A stretch of DNA of 64,000 nucleotides from Boseongicola sp. (lineage in GTDB: Bacteria; Pseudomonadota; Alphaproteobacteria; Rhodobacterales; Rhodobacteraceae). Made by a program: the position numbers and the translations under genes. Every line of letters begins with the position of its first letter. The first letter of the stretch is position 1. The notes below the pieces were generated by a model. It saw nothing but the letters and a program-made list of their open reading frames with translations, was not told where the DNA came from and searched no databases. The stretch spans positions 242,501 through 306,500 of the forward strand of contig CP046179.1 of NCBI GenBank assembly GCA_014075275.1. Reading direction: 5' to 3'. Below are positions 19,386-27,917 of this stretch, piece by piece.

Positions 19386-20351
19386 CTACAGGCCGAGCCA
19401 ACTATCTACGCGGTCGGAGTTTGCGTCGATCCAATCTTTCGCCACTGCTGCAGGTTCACGGCCATTCGAGCTGATCTCAAATGCCAATTGACTGACATCG
19501 TCCGCAGTCAAATTAAAGTTAGCAAAGAACTCTGCGATCGCTGGCGAACGATCAACCAAAGAATTTGACCACGCAATCTGCACGTCCTTCAGCGCATCTT
19601 TTGTCGCAACTTTCGACTTTTCATACCAATCGGCATCGTCGGAAGGCTGAATCATCTGGTAGTTTGCTGGGTCAAATGTTGGCTCGGTCAGCATTTGAAC
19701 GTCAAACATGAACCAGACGGCATGTGGCTTATAGCAGTAGAACGCATAGCCCTCGCCTTTGGCGATGCTGTCCTTGATACGCGCAGTCTTCACGCTCTCT
19801 TCCGCCCGAACTGGTTCGACAAAATCAAGGAGGCCGTAGTCTCGAGTTTTGACCTCATTGACATTGGCCGACGCCCAGCCTGGCGCACCGATCCACATCT
19901 CACCTAGACCATTGCCATCACTATCCATCAATGACGCCACATCTGGGCGTCCCAAATCGGCAATGTCAGTCACATTGTTGGCAGTACCGAAGTCCTGAGT
20001 GACGCAGAAACCCTGGTTGCCTTGGTAAGGGTTAGAGGACAAAGTGACTGTTCCAGCTTCATCCACATATTTTTTGGTGAAGCTTTCTTGGTTTGGAAGC
20101 CAGACGTCTGGATGGACGTCGATGTCACCCTTACCCTGATCCATAGCCTGAAAGATCGTCGCGTTGTTGCCAGGGATATAGTCCACTTGACCACCAATCC
20201 GGGACTCCACGACCTCACCCAGTAGATAGGCAATCGCTTGGGCACCGGTCCAGGACGGAACGCCGATTTTCACTTCTTCGGCAGCAAGGGCCGGAACGGC
20301 CAAAACGCCCATGGCAGTCGCCAGTCCCAGCGACCTAATTGAATGTTTCAT
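19386..20351 (-). CDS. Betaine/proline-type ABC transporter substrate-binding protein (ProX/OpuAC family)
   Basis: 321 residues. A Sec signal peptide (MKHSIRSLGLATAMGVLAVPALAAEE) precedes an OpuAC-type domain with EEVKIGVPSWTGAQAI and the GNNATIFQAMDQGKGDIDVHP segment. Two ATGs lie six bases apart; the second is chosen because gaggag abuts the first with no spacing and is six bases from the second. Conserved aromatic residues (W in PSWTGA, Y and W in CYKPHAVWF) suggest a cation-pi box for a trimethylammonium or dimethylsulfonio ligand; that is inference. It is downstream of the cysteate-lyase-like gene by 40 bases. Confidence 0.9.
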   Translation of the reverse strand: MKHSIRSLGLATAMGVLAVPALAAEEVKIGVPSWTGAQAIAYLLGEVVESRIGGQVDYIPGNNATIFQAMDQGKGDIDVHPDVWLPNQESFTKKYVDEAGTVTLSSNPYQGNQGFCVTQDFGTANNVTDIADLGRPDVASLMDSDGNGLGEMWIGAPGWASANVNEVKTRDYGLLDFVEPVRAEESVKTARIKDSIAKGEGYAFYCYKPHAVWFMFDVQMLTEPTFDPANYQMIQPSDDADWYEKSKVATKDALKDVQIAWSNSLVDRSPAIAEFFANFNLTADDVSQLAFEISSNGREPAAVAKDWIDANSDRVDSWLGL

Positions 20352-20391
20352 TTTCATCTCCTCTGTTGGTTGCGCCTCTGACGGGCGCGAT

Positions 20392-21435
20392 TTAGTTGAT
20401 CGATTTAAGTATTTGTTTTTCATAGGCAAACAGGGCCGTTGCTCCTCCTGTGTGCAGGAACAACACCTTGTCGGTCGCGGCAAAGAAATCTTGCCGGATA
20501 AGCCCAATCAATCCCGCCATACCTTTTGCGGAATACACTGGGTCCAGCAAAATGCCCTCTTGCCGCGCGAGTAAGTGGATGGCCTCAAGTGTGCTGTCAG
20601 CCGGAATGCCGTAGCCCTCGCCGACATAGCCGTCATCAACCAGGATTTTGTCTTCTGAAACGCTGCTGACGCCCAGTTTTTCGCATGTCGCCTTTGCTAG
20701 CGCATGAACCGCCCCAATTTGGCGCGGGCGAGGCTGACGCACACTGATCCCTATGACCGGCAAATCATGACCCAGAGCGTGAAACCCTGCTACCAGCCCA
20801 GCCTGAGTGCCCGTGCTTCCCGTACCCATCACCAGCCAATCAAAGTTTTGATCGTTTGCGGCGGAATACTCGGCAATCTCTTCTGCGCAATTTGCATAAC
20901 CCAACGCCCCGGTAGGATTGGATCCACCGCCCGGGATGAAGTAGGGAGTGTTGCCCTGCGCCTTGAGATCTTCACAAACTGCGATTGCTTCAGCATTCAT
21001 ATCCAATCCCGGCGGGCGAAAATCATGCGTAGCGCCGAATATATTATCCAGCAAAACGTTGCCGGTTTCCTCATATGACGCCTCGCGATCGGGAACCCGA
21101 CGTTCAAGCAGAACATGGCATTTCATTCCGACCTTGCACGCGGCTGCCGCAGTTTGGCGGACATGGTTAGATTGCACAGCACCTTGGGTCACAAGCATAT
21201 CTGCGCCGGCAGCGACGGCTTCACCGACGAGAAACTCGAGCTTCCGGGTTTTATTGCCTCCTGTCGCCAGCCCGGTGCAATCGTCGCGCTTAATGAAAAG
21301 CTCCGGACCACCAAGGTGCGCTGACAATCGCGGCATTGACTCAATTGGCGTCGGGCGATGGCACAATGCTGTTCGTGGAAACCGATTTAATTCAAGTCCG
21401 GACCTTGTGCGGGTCAATACTGTGGTCTCTGACAT
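20392..21435 (-). CDS. PLP-dependent D-cysteine desulfhydrase / L-cysteate sulfo-lyase-like enzyme
   Basis: 347 residues from an ATG with aagga upstream. The family motif FIKRDDCTGLATGGNKTRKL includes the presumed PLP-binding lysine (K62). TQGAVQSNHVRQTAAAA, GGGSNPTGALGY and LHTGGATALFAY follow the family along its length. Relatives are 1-aminocyclopropane-carboxylate deaminase, D-cysteine desulfhydrase (DcyD) and roseobacter CuyA, which removes sulfite from L-cysteate. The closest remembered pattern is CuyA, but the transporter beside it is betaine-type, so a different sulfonate or amino substrate is possible. First gene of a five-gene operon, divergent from LysR. Confidence 0.85.
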   Translation of the reverse strand: MSETTVLTRTRSGLELNRFPRTALCHRPTPIESMPRLSAHLGGPELFIKRDDCTGLATGGNKTRKLEFLVGEAVAAGADMLVTQGAVQSNHVRQTAAAACKVGMKCHVLLERRVPDREASYEETGNVLLDNIFGATHDFRPPGLDMNAEAIAVCEDLKAQGNTPYFIPGGGSNPTGALGYANCAEEIAEYSAANDQNFDWLVMGTGSTGTQAGLVAGFHALGHDLPVIGISVRQPRPRQIGAVHALAKATCEKLGVSSVSEDKILVDDGYVGEGYGIPADSTLEAIHLLARQEGILLDPVYSAKGMAGLIGLIRQDFFAATDKVLFLHTGGATALFAYEKQILKSIN

Positions 21436-21515
21436 TGCAATATCCTTGCTGAAAGCTGTTGCGTCAGCTTGCGATACTTTCTTGAAGGGCTCCAATGTCA
21501 TGTGAGAATGACATT

Positions 21516-21530
21516 ATGCAAATTTTGCAT
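21516..21530. promoter_or_regulatory. Probable LysR-type regulator binding site
   Basis: atgcaaa-t-tttgcat is a palindrome with seven-base arms, 12 bases upstream of the LysR start and about 80 bases upstream of the divergent enzyme gene. It fits the T-N11-A type dyad used by LysR regulators for autoregulation and divergent activation. Confidence 0.45.
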
Positions 21531-21542
21531 TATGCTACTGTT

Positions 21543-22460
21543 ATGGACACGTCTCTCTTTCGCGATCTTGAACGCCTTCAGCAAACTGGAAACTTCTCGC
21601 AGGCCGCGGCAATTGGCAACTTGAGCCAGCCCGCTTTTTCGAGGCGCATCAAGTCGCTCGAAAATTGGGTTGGCACATTGTTGGTTGACAGATCTCGCCA
21701 ACCTGTGCGCTTGACCGAAGCCGGAAGCCAAATGCTTGAAGCAGGTCTGCAAGCTCTGGTGCGCATCGAACAAGAGCGCAGCCACATTCGCGAAGCACAG
21801 GCTTTGCCAGACAAATATGTGATTACTTTTGGCACCCAACATTCGATCGGTTGGCGGTTCTACCCTGCCTGGCTGCAAGCATTGGAAGATGCCTACGGTC
21901 CGATTTTGTCGCGCCTGCGGGCGGATGACCTGCCCAACTGCATGCGGGACCTGGAACAAGGCGCAGTCGATTTTGTCGTTGCATACTGGGCCGAAAGCGC
22001 GCCCACGACCCGGAACGTGGATGCAATTACAATCGGTGCAGATACACTGATCCCGGTTTGCAAGCCCTCGGCCGATGGCACACCGCAATTCAGTTTCGAC
22101 GACCAAGAGGGCACCTTGCCGTTTCTGCGATTTGGCCAAACGGCACCAATCGGCGATCTGCTCGAACCAGTATTTGCTCAGCACGGAATTACTCCACGTT
22201 TGCGCACGGTCTATGAAAACGCGATGGCCGGGGCGCTGCGCATTCGCGCTCGTGCAGGCGATGGGGTCACGTGGCTGCCTAAGAGCCTTGTCGCGCCTGA
22301 TCTTGAGACCGGTGCATTGGTGCGAACGGGTGAGGCCCCTTGGGATGTGCCCCTTGAAATCCGGTTGCTCCGCAATGGCAGTAGGACCAATCGCGTCACA
22401 CGTGCAATTTGGAGTTACCTTGAAAAGCGCGACACCCCTTTGGCAGTTCCCATCTCCTAA
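21543..22460 (+). CDS. LysR-family transcriptional regulator
   Basis: 305 residues starting MDTSLFRDLERLQQTGNFSQ. The N-terminal winged helix (NFSQAAAIGNLSQPAFSRRI) is followed by a LysR substrate-binding domain of two lobes. The start at 21543 places the helix-turn-helix at the family's usual distance. Position and divergent transcription point to control of the cysteate-lyase-like/ABC transporter operon, with a small molecule linked to that pathway as effector. Long reading frames on the opposite strand across this gene are shadows. Confidence 0.88.
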   Translation: MDTSLFRDLERLQQTGNFSQAAAIGNLSQPAFSRRIKSLENWVGTLLVDRSRQPVRLTEAGSQMLEAGLQALVRIEQERSHIREAQALPDKYVITFGTQHSIGWRFYPAWLQALEDAYGPILSRLRADDLPNCMRDLEQGAVDFVVAYWAESAPTTRNVDAITIGADTLIPVCKPSADGTPQFSFDDQEGTLPFLRFGQTAPIGDLLEPVFAQHGITPRLRTVYENAMAGALRIRARAGDGVTWLPKSLVAPDLETGALVRTGEAPWDVPLEIRLLRNGSRTNRVTRAIWSYLEKRDTPLAVPIS

Positions 22461-22507
22461 GCAACTGCAAAGGGCCAGATCGCGCCGCATATACGGTCCG
22501 CTTGTCC

Positions 22508-24838
22508 TCACGCGCGCGCCCTCTCGCGCTTGGGGTCAACAAAGGGAATGTCCGCTACAGTCGCTGGCAAACGCTTCATGTGGCCATCCATCATGCCGAC
22601 TGAAAGAGTGGTCCCAATCTCGGCGAATTCGACAGCCAACCGCGCCATGGCGATGCCCGACCCCAAAGCAGGTGATCGCGTTGCTGAAGTCACAACGCCG
22701 ACTTGGCGCTCATCCAGATACACGCCTGCCCCATGAAGTGGCACGTCGTTACCCTCAAAGATCAAACCGCTCAAAATTCGCCGCGGATCGCGTGCGTTGC
22801 GTTCAAGTGCGTCGCGACCAACAAAGTCAGGTTTTCGCATATCCACGGCAAAACCCAACCCAGCTTCCCAGGCATCGTTACCAGCATCAAATTCCGCCCC
22901 AGACGCCGCCAGTCCAGCTTCGATCCGGACTATATCAAGCGCAGCATTTCCCATCGGAGATATGCCATGTGCTTTGCCCGCTTCCATGACAGCATCCCAG
23001 ATTTGCAACGCATCAGATTGGGTGCAGAAAATTTCATACCCTAGTTCTCCGGTATAGCCTGTGCGCGATAACATGAACGGTGCACCTTCGCGGTCTTGCA
23101 GGCGGGCCACTGTGACACCAAACCATTTCATCTGATCGATTGACGGCACATGCGGCTGCGTGAAAACAAAATTGGTCAACACGTCTCTGGCTTTCGGACC
23201 TTGCACCGCAATGTTCGCCAATGCGTGGGACATATCGATCAGTCGCGCTTGCATACCTTCTGAAGCAACAATCGCCTCGATCCTGCGGGCGCTCTCTTCC
23301 GACCCGCAACACCAACGAAACAGTTGGGGACCCAGACGGAACAGGGTACCGTCATCCACAACCGCGCCAGTCTCGTCGCACATAAGCGCATAGGTGCCGC
23401 GCCAAACGGCGAGCCGTGAAATATCGCGGGTCAGCAGCTTTTGCAGTAATGCTTCGGCATCAGGTCCAGCAATGTCATATTTCCGGAGACTGCTCATGTC
23501 TTGGACCGTCACGGCCTCCCGACACGCCCAATATTCCCCGATTGTCCCTACCGCAGGGAAAGAGTTTGGCATCCAGAGATCACGCGCCGGAACAAGGTCA
23601 TTGGTTAGATTCGCAATGCGCGCATGAAACGCACTTTCCCGACTGACGGACATCCTGGAATCCTCTTTTGATCGATACGCTACGGCGCGGCGGATGGGTA
23701 TGTCGGGGTTGTAAACACGCACATGGATGTCCGTGGGATTCCAACCATTGATCGGGTCGATGTCGTCCGGACAAGCCGTCGTCACACAAACCAGATCGTC
23801 CATTGCGCGCATGGCAACATAGTCACCTGGACGAGAATAACTTTCTTCGGTTTGAATATGGTGTGAATGCGGATCAATCCAGGTGTTCCAAAAGAAGTTG
23901 ATCGCAGGCCAGGCGCGCCGTTCTGCCACGCCAAAGCGCGCCGTGGCTACCGATATATTGTCGGAACAATTCACGTGACCGGGGAAGCCGCGCTCTTCAT
24001 ACCCCCGGGAAGTACAGGCAAGTCCAAAAGTGTCATGACGTCCGCAGGTGTCTTGCAATACTTGCAGCATCGGCGCCATGTCGCGATCATAGAACTTATC
24101 CAAAAGGCCCGGACGTGGGTAGGAGCCGCGGACCAGTGATCGGGTAGATGTGCTGTCGATCATTATCTCTGCACCACGATCCAGACCACGGAGTCGAAAC
24201 GCCATGAAATCCGAGCATTGCTGTCCCTCAACATCGATGATCTGAACTGCCTCGCCCTTGGCCAGTTCATAGGCAAAAGCAGTGCCGCGGGTGACAGTGA
24301 ATTCTTCCGATACAGCGCCCAAAGGATCTGGAATTCGCACCGTACCACCAACCCGGGCGACGGAGATTTCAACCTTGGCATCTTCATGCCCTGAGACGAC
24401 ATCGCCGCTATTGGCGGTGAGAATGAACCACGCCGTGCAGTTTTCCCGCGCCTTAAGGTTGGTCACAGAATTCTCGCCTATGCTCGAGGCACCTCTGTCG
24501 AGAGCACACACTCCGCGCGCAGACGCCCACCCTTCAACCTCTGCCCGATCAAAAGCCAGACCATCCAATCGACAATCAATCGCAAGGTTCAGCGCGGTCG
24601 CCGCTTCTTCGCCGCTCTCGCCAAATACCACCACAAACGCCCGACCAACATTGCCGGATATCGAAACAAGATCTCCAGACTTCAGCGGTATTCCCACCGC
24701 ACCGCGAGGTGAAAGGGCATAGCGCTCTTGGTCTGAATTGGACGGAAAACCAGGAAACGCCCTGAAATGGGATCGCATCCCTACGTTCGAAAAATCCTGC
24801 AGTGAAAACCCGGCACCCATTCCGATAAATCGCTCCAT
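22508..24838 (-). CDS. Fusion protein: DUF1989-like domain plus GcvT/aminomethyltransferase-like domain
   Basis: 776 residues. The N-terminal about 400 residues include VTRGTAFAYELAKGEAVQIIDVEGQQCSDF and GFPGHVNCSDNI, matching DUF1989 (urea-carboxylase-associated) proteins. The C-terminal about 370 residues match tetrahydrofolate-dependent aminomethyltransferases of the GcvT/DmdA/dimethylglycine-dehydrogenase C-terminal type (GTYALMCDETGAVVDDGTLFR, LSRTGYTGELGYEIFC, NAALDIVRIEAGL). A role in moving a one-carbon unit from an N-methyl or S-methyl compound to folate is likely. The start MERFIGMG overlaps an operator for the divergent LacI regulator. Upstream ATG codons lie within the operator region and are unlikely starts. 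Confidence 0.82.
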   Translation of the reverse strand: MERFIGMGAGFSLQDFSNVGMRSHFRAFPGFPSNSDQERYALSPRGAVGIPLKSGDLVSISGNVGRAFVVVFGESGEEAATALNLAIDCRLDGLAFDRAEVEGWASARGVCALDRGASSIGENSVTNLKARENCTAWFILTANSGDVVSGHEDAKVEISVARVGGTVRIPDPLGAVSEEFTVTRGTAFAYELAKGEAVQIIDVEGQQCSDFMAFRLRGLDRGAEIMIDSTSTRSLVRGSYPRPGLLDKFYDRDMAPMLQVLQDTCGRHDTFGLACTSRGYEERGFPGHVNCSDNISVATARFGVAERRAWPAINFFWNTWIDPHSHHIQTEESYSRPGDYVAMRAMDDLVCVTTACPDDIDPINGWNPTDIHVRVYNPDIPIRRAVAYRSKEDSRMSVSRESAFHARIANLTNDLVPARDLWMPNSFPAVGTIGEYWACREAVTVQDMSSLRKYDIAGPDAEALLQKLLTRDISRLAVWRGTYALMCDETGAVVDDGTLFRLGPQLFRWCCGSEESARRIEAIVASEGMQARLIDMSHALANIAVQGPKARDVLTNFVFTQPHVPSIDQMKWFGVTVARLQDREGAPFMLSRTGYTGELGYEIFCTQSDALQIWDAVMEAGKAHGISPMGNAALDIVRIEAGLAASGAEFDAGNDAWEAGLGFAVDMRKPDFVGRDALERNARDPRRILSGLIFEGNDVPLHGAGVYLDERQVGVVTSATRSPALGSGIAMARLAVEFAEIGTTLSVGMMDGHMKRLPATVADIPFVDPKRERARA

Positions 24839-24852
24839 GTAACTAGTTACAT
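24837..24852. promoter_or_regulatory. LacI-family operator O1
   Basis: ATGTAACTAGTTACAT is a perfect 16-bp palindrome with the central CpG-like symmetry expected of LacI/PurR operators replaced by a TA step (CTAG). It overlaps the start codon of the DUF1989-GcvT gene and lies in the gap with the LacI gene. Confidence 0.7.
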
Positions 24853-24860
24853 AGTGATTG

Positions 24861-24873
24861 AAACTAGTTACAT
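24861..24873. promoter_or_regulatory. LacI-family operator O2
   Basis: aaactagttacat repeats O1 with one mismatch in the left arm. The centres of O1 and O2 are 21 bp apart, two DNA turns, so two repressor dimers would sit on the same face of the helix. This arrangement suits cooperative repression of both divergent genes. Confidence 0.6.
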
Positions 24874-24902
24874 TTGTCAAGAAATGATCTAGACTCACCT
24901 GA

Positions 24903-25913
24903 ATGAACACACGCCCGATCAAAAAGAGATCCAATCTGCGCGACGTTGCAGCACAGGCAAATGTCTCTGTTGCGACGGTCAGTCGGGTTCTAAATTATCC
25001 CGACCGTGTGTCTGCCAAAACTCGGGACAGAGTGAACTCCGCAATCGCGGATCTAAAGTTCGTCCCTTCAGCCGCTGCACGAGCGATCAATAGCGGACGC
25101 TCCCGAATGGTGGCCGCGCTTTTGCCGACAATCGACAGCGCAATCTATGCAAAATTGATCAACGGTGTAGAAGACCGTCTATCCGGGAAAGGTCTATCGT
25201 TGATGGTTGCGCAAACCCTTGGCGACCCTGAACTTGAATGCGCACGCGCAAAGCAACTGATCGAAATTGGTGCCGAGGCACTGATCGTGGCCGGAGTTCA
25301 CCACAGCGATGCGTTCTTCGAGCTAATCGACAATGCGCAACTCCCGGTCGTCGCGATCTCCTATTTCGAGGAAAATGGGCGTCTTCCAACGGTCGGATAT
25401 GAAAATTGGCTGGCCGCAGAAATCGCGGCCACTCATTTGGCAGACCTAGGCCATCGGAAAGTGGCTGTGGTCCATGGCCCAACCGACACAAACGACAGAA
25501 TGCGGCAGCGCTGCACCGCGCTGAAGTGTAGCAAACTGGATGTTTCCTTTGATTTCTTTCAGGCCGAAATGTCGATGGAAGGCGGATTTAGGGCGGTAGC
25601 GGAAATACTGAGATCAACCTACATGCCAACCGGTATCCTATGCTTCTCTGACGTGATAGCTCACGGTGTTCTAAGCGGGCTGCACAGCCGCGACATTGCC
25701 GTTCCAACACACATGTCCGTCATGGGAATGGAGAACCTGCCAGCGTCAAAATTCACCTTTCCTCCATTAACAACCGTGCGGTTGAGCGTTGAAGAAATGG
25801 GGATAAAAGCCGCTGAACTAATATCTCATTGGCTTGAAACCGGCACGCCGCAGACTTCGGTGAATTTGCCAATCGAGTTGATACGTCGTGCCTCCACAGA
25901 AAGGGCGATCTGA
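24903..25913 (+). CDS. LacI/PurR-family transcriptional regulator
   Basis: 336 residues. The helix-turn-helix NLRDVAAQANVSVATVSRVLN (about residues 11-31) and hinge VPSAAARAINSGRS precede a type-1 periplasmic-binding-protein-like effector domain. It is divergent from the DUF1989-GcvT gene with two operators in the gap. The likely action is repression relieved (or imposed) by the substrate or product of that enzyme. No transporter lies beside it. Confidence 0.92.
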   Translation: MNTRPIKKRSNLRDVAAQANVSVATVSRVLNYPDRVSAKTRDRVNSAIADLKFVPSAAARAINSGRSRMVAALLPTIDSAIYAKLINGVEDRLSGKGLSLMVAQTLGDPELECARAKQLIEIGAEALIVAGVHHSDAFFELIDNAQLPVVAISYFEENGRLPTVGYENWLAAEIAATHLADLGHRKVAVVHGPTDTNDRMRQRCTALKCSKLDVSFDFFQAEMSMEGGFRAVAEILRSTYMPTGILCFSDVIAHGVLSGLHSRDIAVPTHMSVMGMENLPASKFTFPPLTTVRLSVEEMGIKAAELISHWLETGTPQTSVNLPIELIRRASTERAI

Positions 25914-26091
25914 CTAACATTTGTGCGAGATTGTTAGGGGTCTCCCGCCGACATTTCAGACAAGATGTCAGCGGTTGCCGCCACCCGGAAACGCGAATTG
26001 TCAGTACGATTTGTATCATCGCGATTTCGTCCAGAATCCGCCGTGAACCATTACCCAAAGCAGACAGTCAGATGCAGCGCGGCATTGTTCA

Positions 26092-27334
26092 CTTTGTCCG
26101 GTGCCCTCAACGGGTGGACGCAACACTTTAATCTTTTTGGAAAGATGGAGTGTTTGCCATGAAGTACCGCCGCCGTATTTATTATTCAGCCGCACAACGC
26201 GCGGAGATTTGGGATCGTTGGCAGCGAAGGGAGTCGATGAGTTCCATCGGCCGTGTGTTTGACCGGCAGTCCTCGTCGGTGTTTTCGGTGATCTCTCCGA
26301 CGGGTGGTATTCGCCCGCCGGAACGCAAGCGGCACAGACAGGCCTTGTCTCTCGATGAACGTGAAGAGATATCGCGCGGGCTCAGCACAAACCGTTCACT
26401 CCGATCCATCGCGACGCAATTGGGTCGCGCGGCCTCGACCATCAGCCGTGAGGTCCGGCGCAATGGCGGACGCACCGCCTATCGGGCAGCGGCTTCGGAT
26501 CAGGCGGCAGGGGATCGTGCCCTTCGACCGAAGCCCTGCAAGCTTGCTTGCTACCCATTCTTGAGCCGCGAAGTATCTGCAAAGCTCCGCCGCAAATGGT
26601 CACCTGAACAAATCGCGGGTTGGCTAAAACGCAGCTTTCCGGGAGAGGTGAACAAGCAGGTGTCGCACGAGACAATCTATCGAAGCCTGTATATCCAGGC
26701 GCGTGGTGTGCTGAAGAAAGAACTCCTGAACCATCTGCGTGCCAGGCGCACGATCCGACGATCCAGACATGCCAGCCTGAAACGCAACGGCCTGGGCCAG
26801 GTTAAGGATGCAGTGTCGATAAGCGAACAGCCCGCCAGTGTTGAGGATCGCGCGATACCAGGACATTGGGAGGGTGATCTCATCGGCGGGTCCAAAAACA
26901 GCTACGTCGCCACTTTGGTCGAACGCCAGTCGCGCTACGTTATGCTGATAAAGGTCACCAACAAGGACACCAAGAGCGTGATCTCAGGTCTGATCAAGCA
27001 ATCGAAGCGACTGCCAAAGGAACTCTACAAATCCCTGACCTGGGATCGCGGCAAAGCGCTGGCAGACCATCCGAGATTGACGATGGCGACGGATGTCGAC
27101 GTCTACTTCTGTGATCCACACTCCCCATGGCAGCGCGGGTCAAACGAAAACACCAACCATCTTTTGCGCCAATACCTGCCACGCGGAACAGACTTATCGG
27201 TCCATTCCCAGGCAAAGCTGAGCGCGATTGCCCGTCAACTCAACGAGCGGCCCCGCAAGACCTTGCAATATCAAACACCGCCTGAGAAGTTCGCTGAGAG
27301 TGTTGCGGCGATCAGTTGAAATCGCCGGACAAAG
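26092..27334 (+). mobile_element. IS30-family insertion sequence
   Basis: An intact IS30-type transposase is flanked by inverted copies of ctttgtccggtg (26092-26103) and cgccggacaaag (27323-27334), with one mismatch in 12. About 1.24 kb. The true tips may extend one or two bases outward; adjacent bases (tca left, cca right) give at most a partial target duplication. Confidence 0.85.
26159..27319 (+). CDS. IS30-family transposase
   Basis: 386 residues. The ATG at 26159 is preferred because ggag lies eight bases upstream; a GTG three codons earlier is the alternative. An N-terminal helix-turn-helix (SLRSIATQLGRAASTISREVRR, about residues 80-102) precedes a DDE core with GHWEGDLI, LTWDRGKA and NENTNHLLRQYLPRGTDLS, all signatures of IS30. 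No frame disruption is visible, so it may be active. Confidence 0.93.
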   Translation: MKYRRRIYYSAAQRAEIWDRWQRRESMSSIGRVFDRQSSSVFSVISPTGGIRPPERKRHRQALSLDEREEISRGLSTNRSLRSIATQLGRAASTISREVRRNGGRTAYRAAASDQAAGDRALRPKPCKLACYPFLSREVSAKLRRKWSPEQIAGWLKRSFPGEVNKQVSHETIYRSLYIQARGVLKKELLNHLRARRTIRRSRHASLKRNGLGQVKDAVSISEQPASVEDRAIPGHWEGDLIGGSKNSYVATLVERQSRYVMLIKVTNKDTKSVISGLIKQSKRLPKELYKSLTWDRGKALADHPRLTMATDVDVYFCDPHSPWQRGSNENTNHLLRQYLPRGTDLSVHSQAKLSAIARQLNERPRKTLQYQTPPEKFAESVAAIS

Positions 27335-27336
27335 CC

Positions 27337-27843
27337 AGCATTCACTGCACGACGTACGAACGTCGGTTCTAGAAATTTCGGGCAGATCACACAACATTCG
27401 GCATGGATCAGGCCCGGCATCACTTCCCTGTTTGCCAAAACAAATTCGCTGATACCAAACTGAAATTCCCTGTATGCAGGATTAGGGAAGTTGCGCCAAG
27501 TATCTGTTTTCTTTTCCGAAATTTAGGCGACTAGCTCAAATATCGGTAGGATCAGTGGTTTTCCCTGGATTTTCCCTGTTAACAGGGAATTTCCGGCTGA
27601 GACTGGTTAGCTCGAGATTGTCTGCACAGCCAGGCATATCTCTCAAACCGACGATACTAGAGACTGTGGCAAATAGTGCCGTTGTTTCCGTGAGTTGTGC
27701 GGTGGCGAAGTTAGGAGAGACGCTTTGGAGCCGGTGCTCAGAGATGACATCTACTAGGCCGGAATTGCAGGTGTACTATCAACCAGTGAATTTCTTGATG
27801 CGGTTCGCACCGGTTGAGCCGGGAAATCTTAGATGGCCAAGCC
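27337..27843. other. Gene-free stretch between IS30 and IS3 copy 3
   Basis: 507 bases with no supported gene. A 111-codon frame starting near 27555 runs into the IS and has no recognisable product. The noteworthy content is repeated ttttccctg motifs and a palindrome near 27572. Confidence 0.45.
27572..27589. repeat. 18-bp perfect palindrome with repeated ttttccctg motifs
   Basis: ttccctgttaacagggaa is its own reverse complement. Another ttttccctg lies 11 bases to the left (27560-27568), and aaattccctg and attaggga occur near 27465-27488. Repeats of this TTCCCTG type could be recombinase or integrase core sites; no integrase is nearby, so this is only a suggestion. Confidence 0.4.
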
Positions 27844-27917
27844 TGTCCGTCGTCAGGGTTTTGGGAACCAAGAGTTGCTTAAACAAGTAAAGAGTTTGGC
27901 TCGTCTGGTTGATGTTA

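Noticed and set aside
21498-22989. Long frames (337 and 304 codons) opposite or overlapping the LysR gene and the fusion-gene end
   Set aside because: They are shadows of clear genes, with no domains and no binding sites.
27555-27890. 111-codon frame running into IS3 copy 3
   Set aside because: No recognisable product, low-complexity translation and an end inside the IS.
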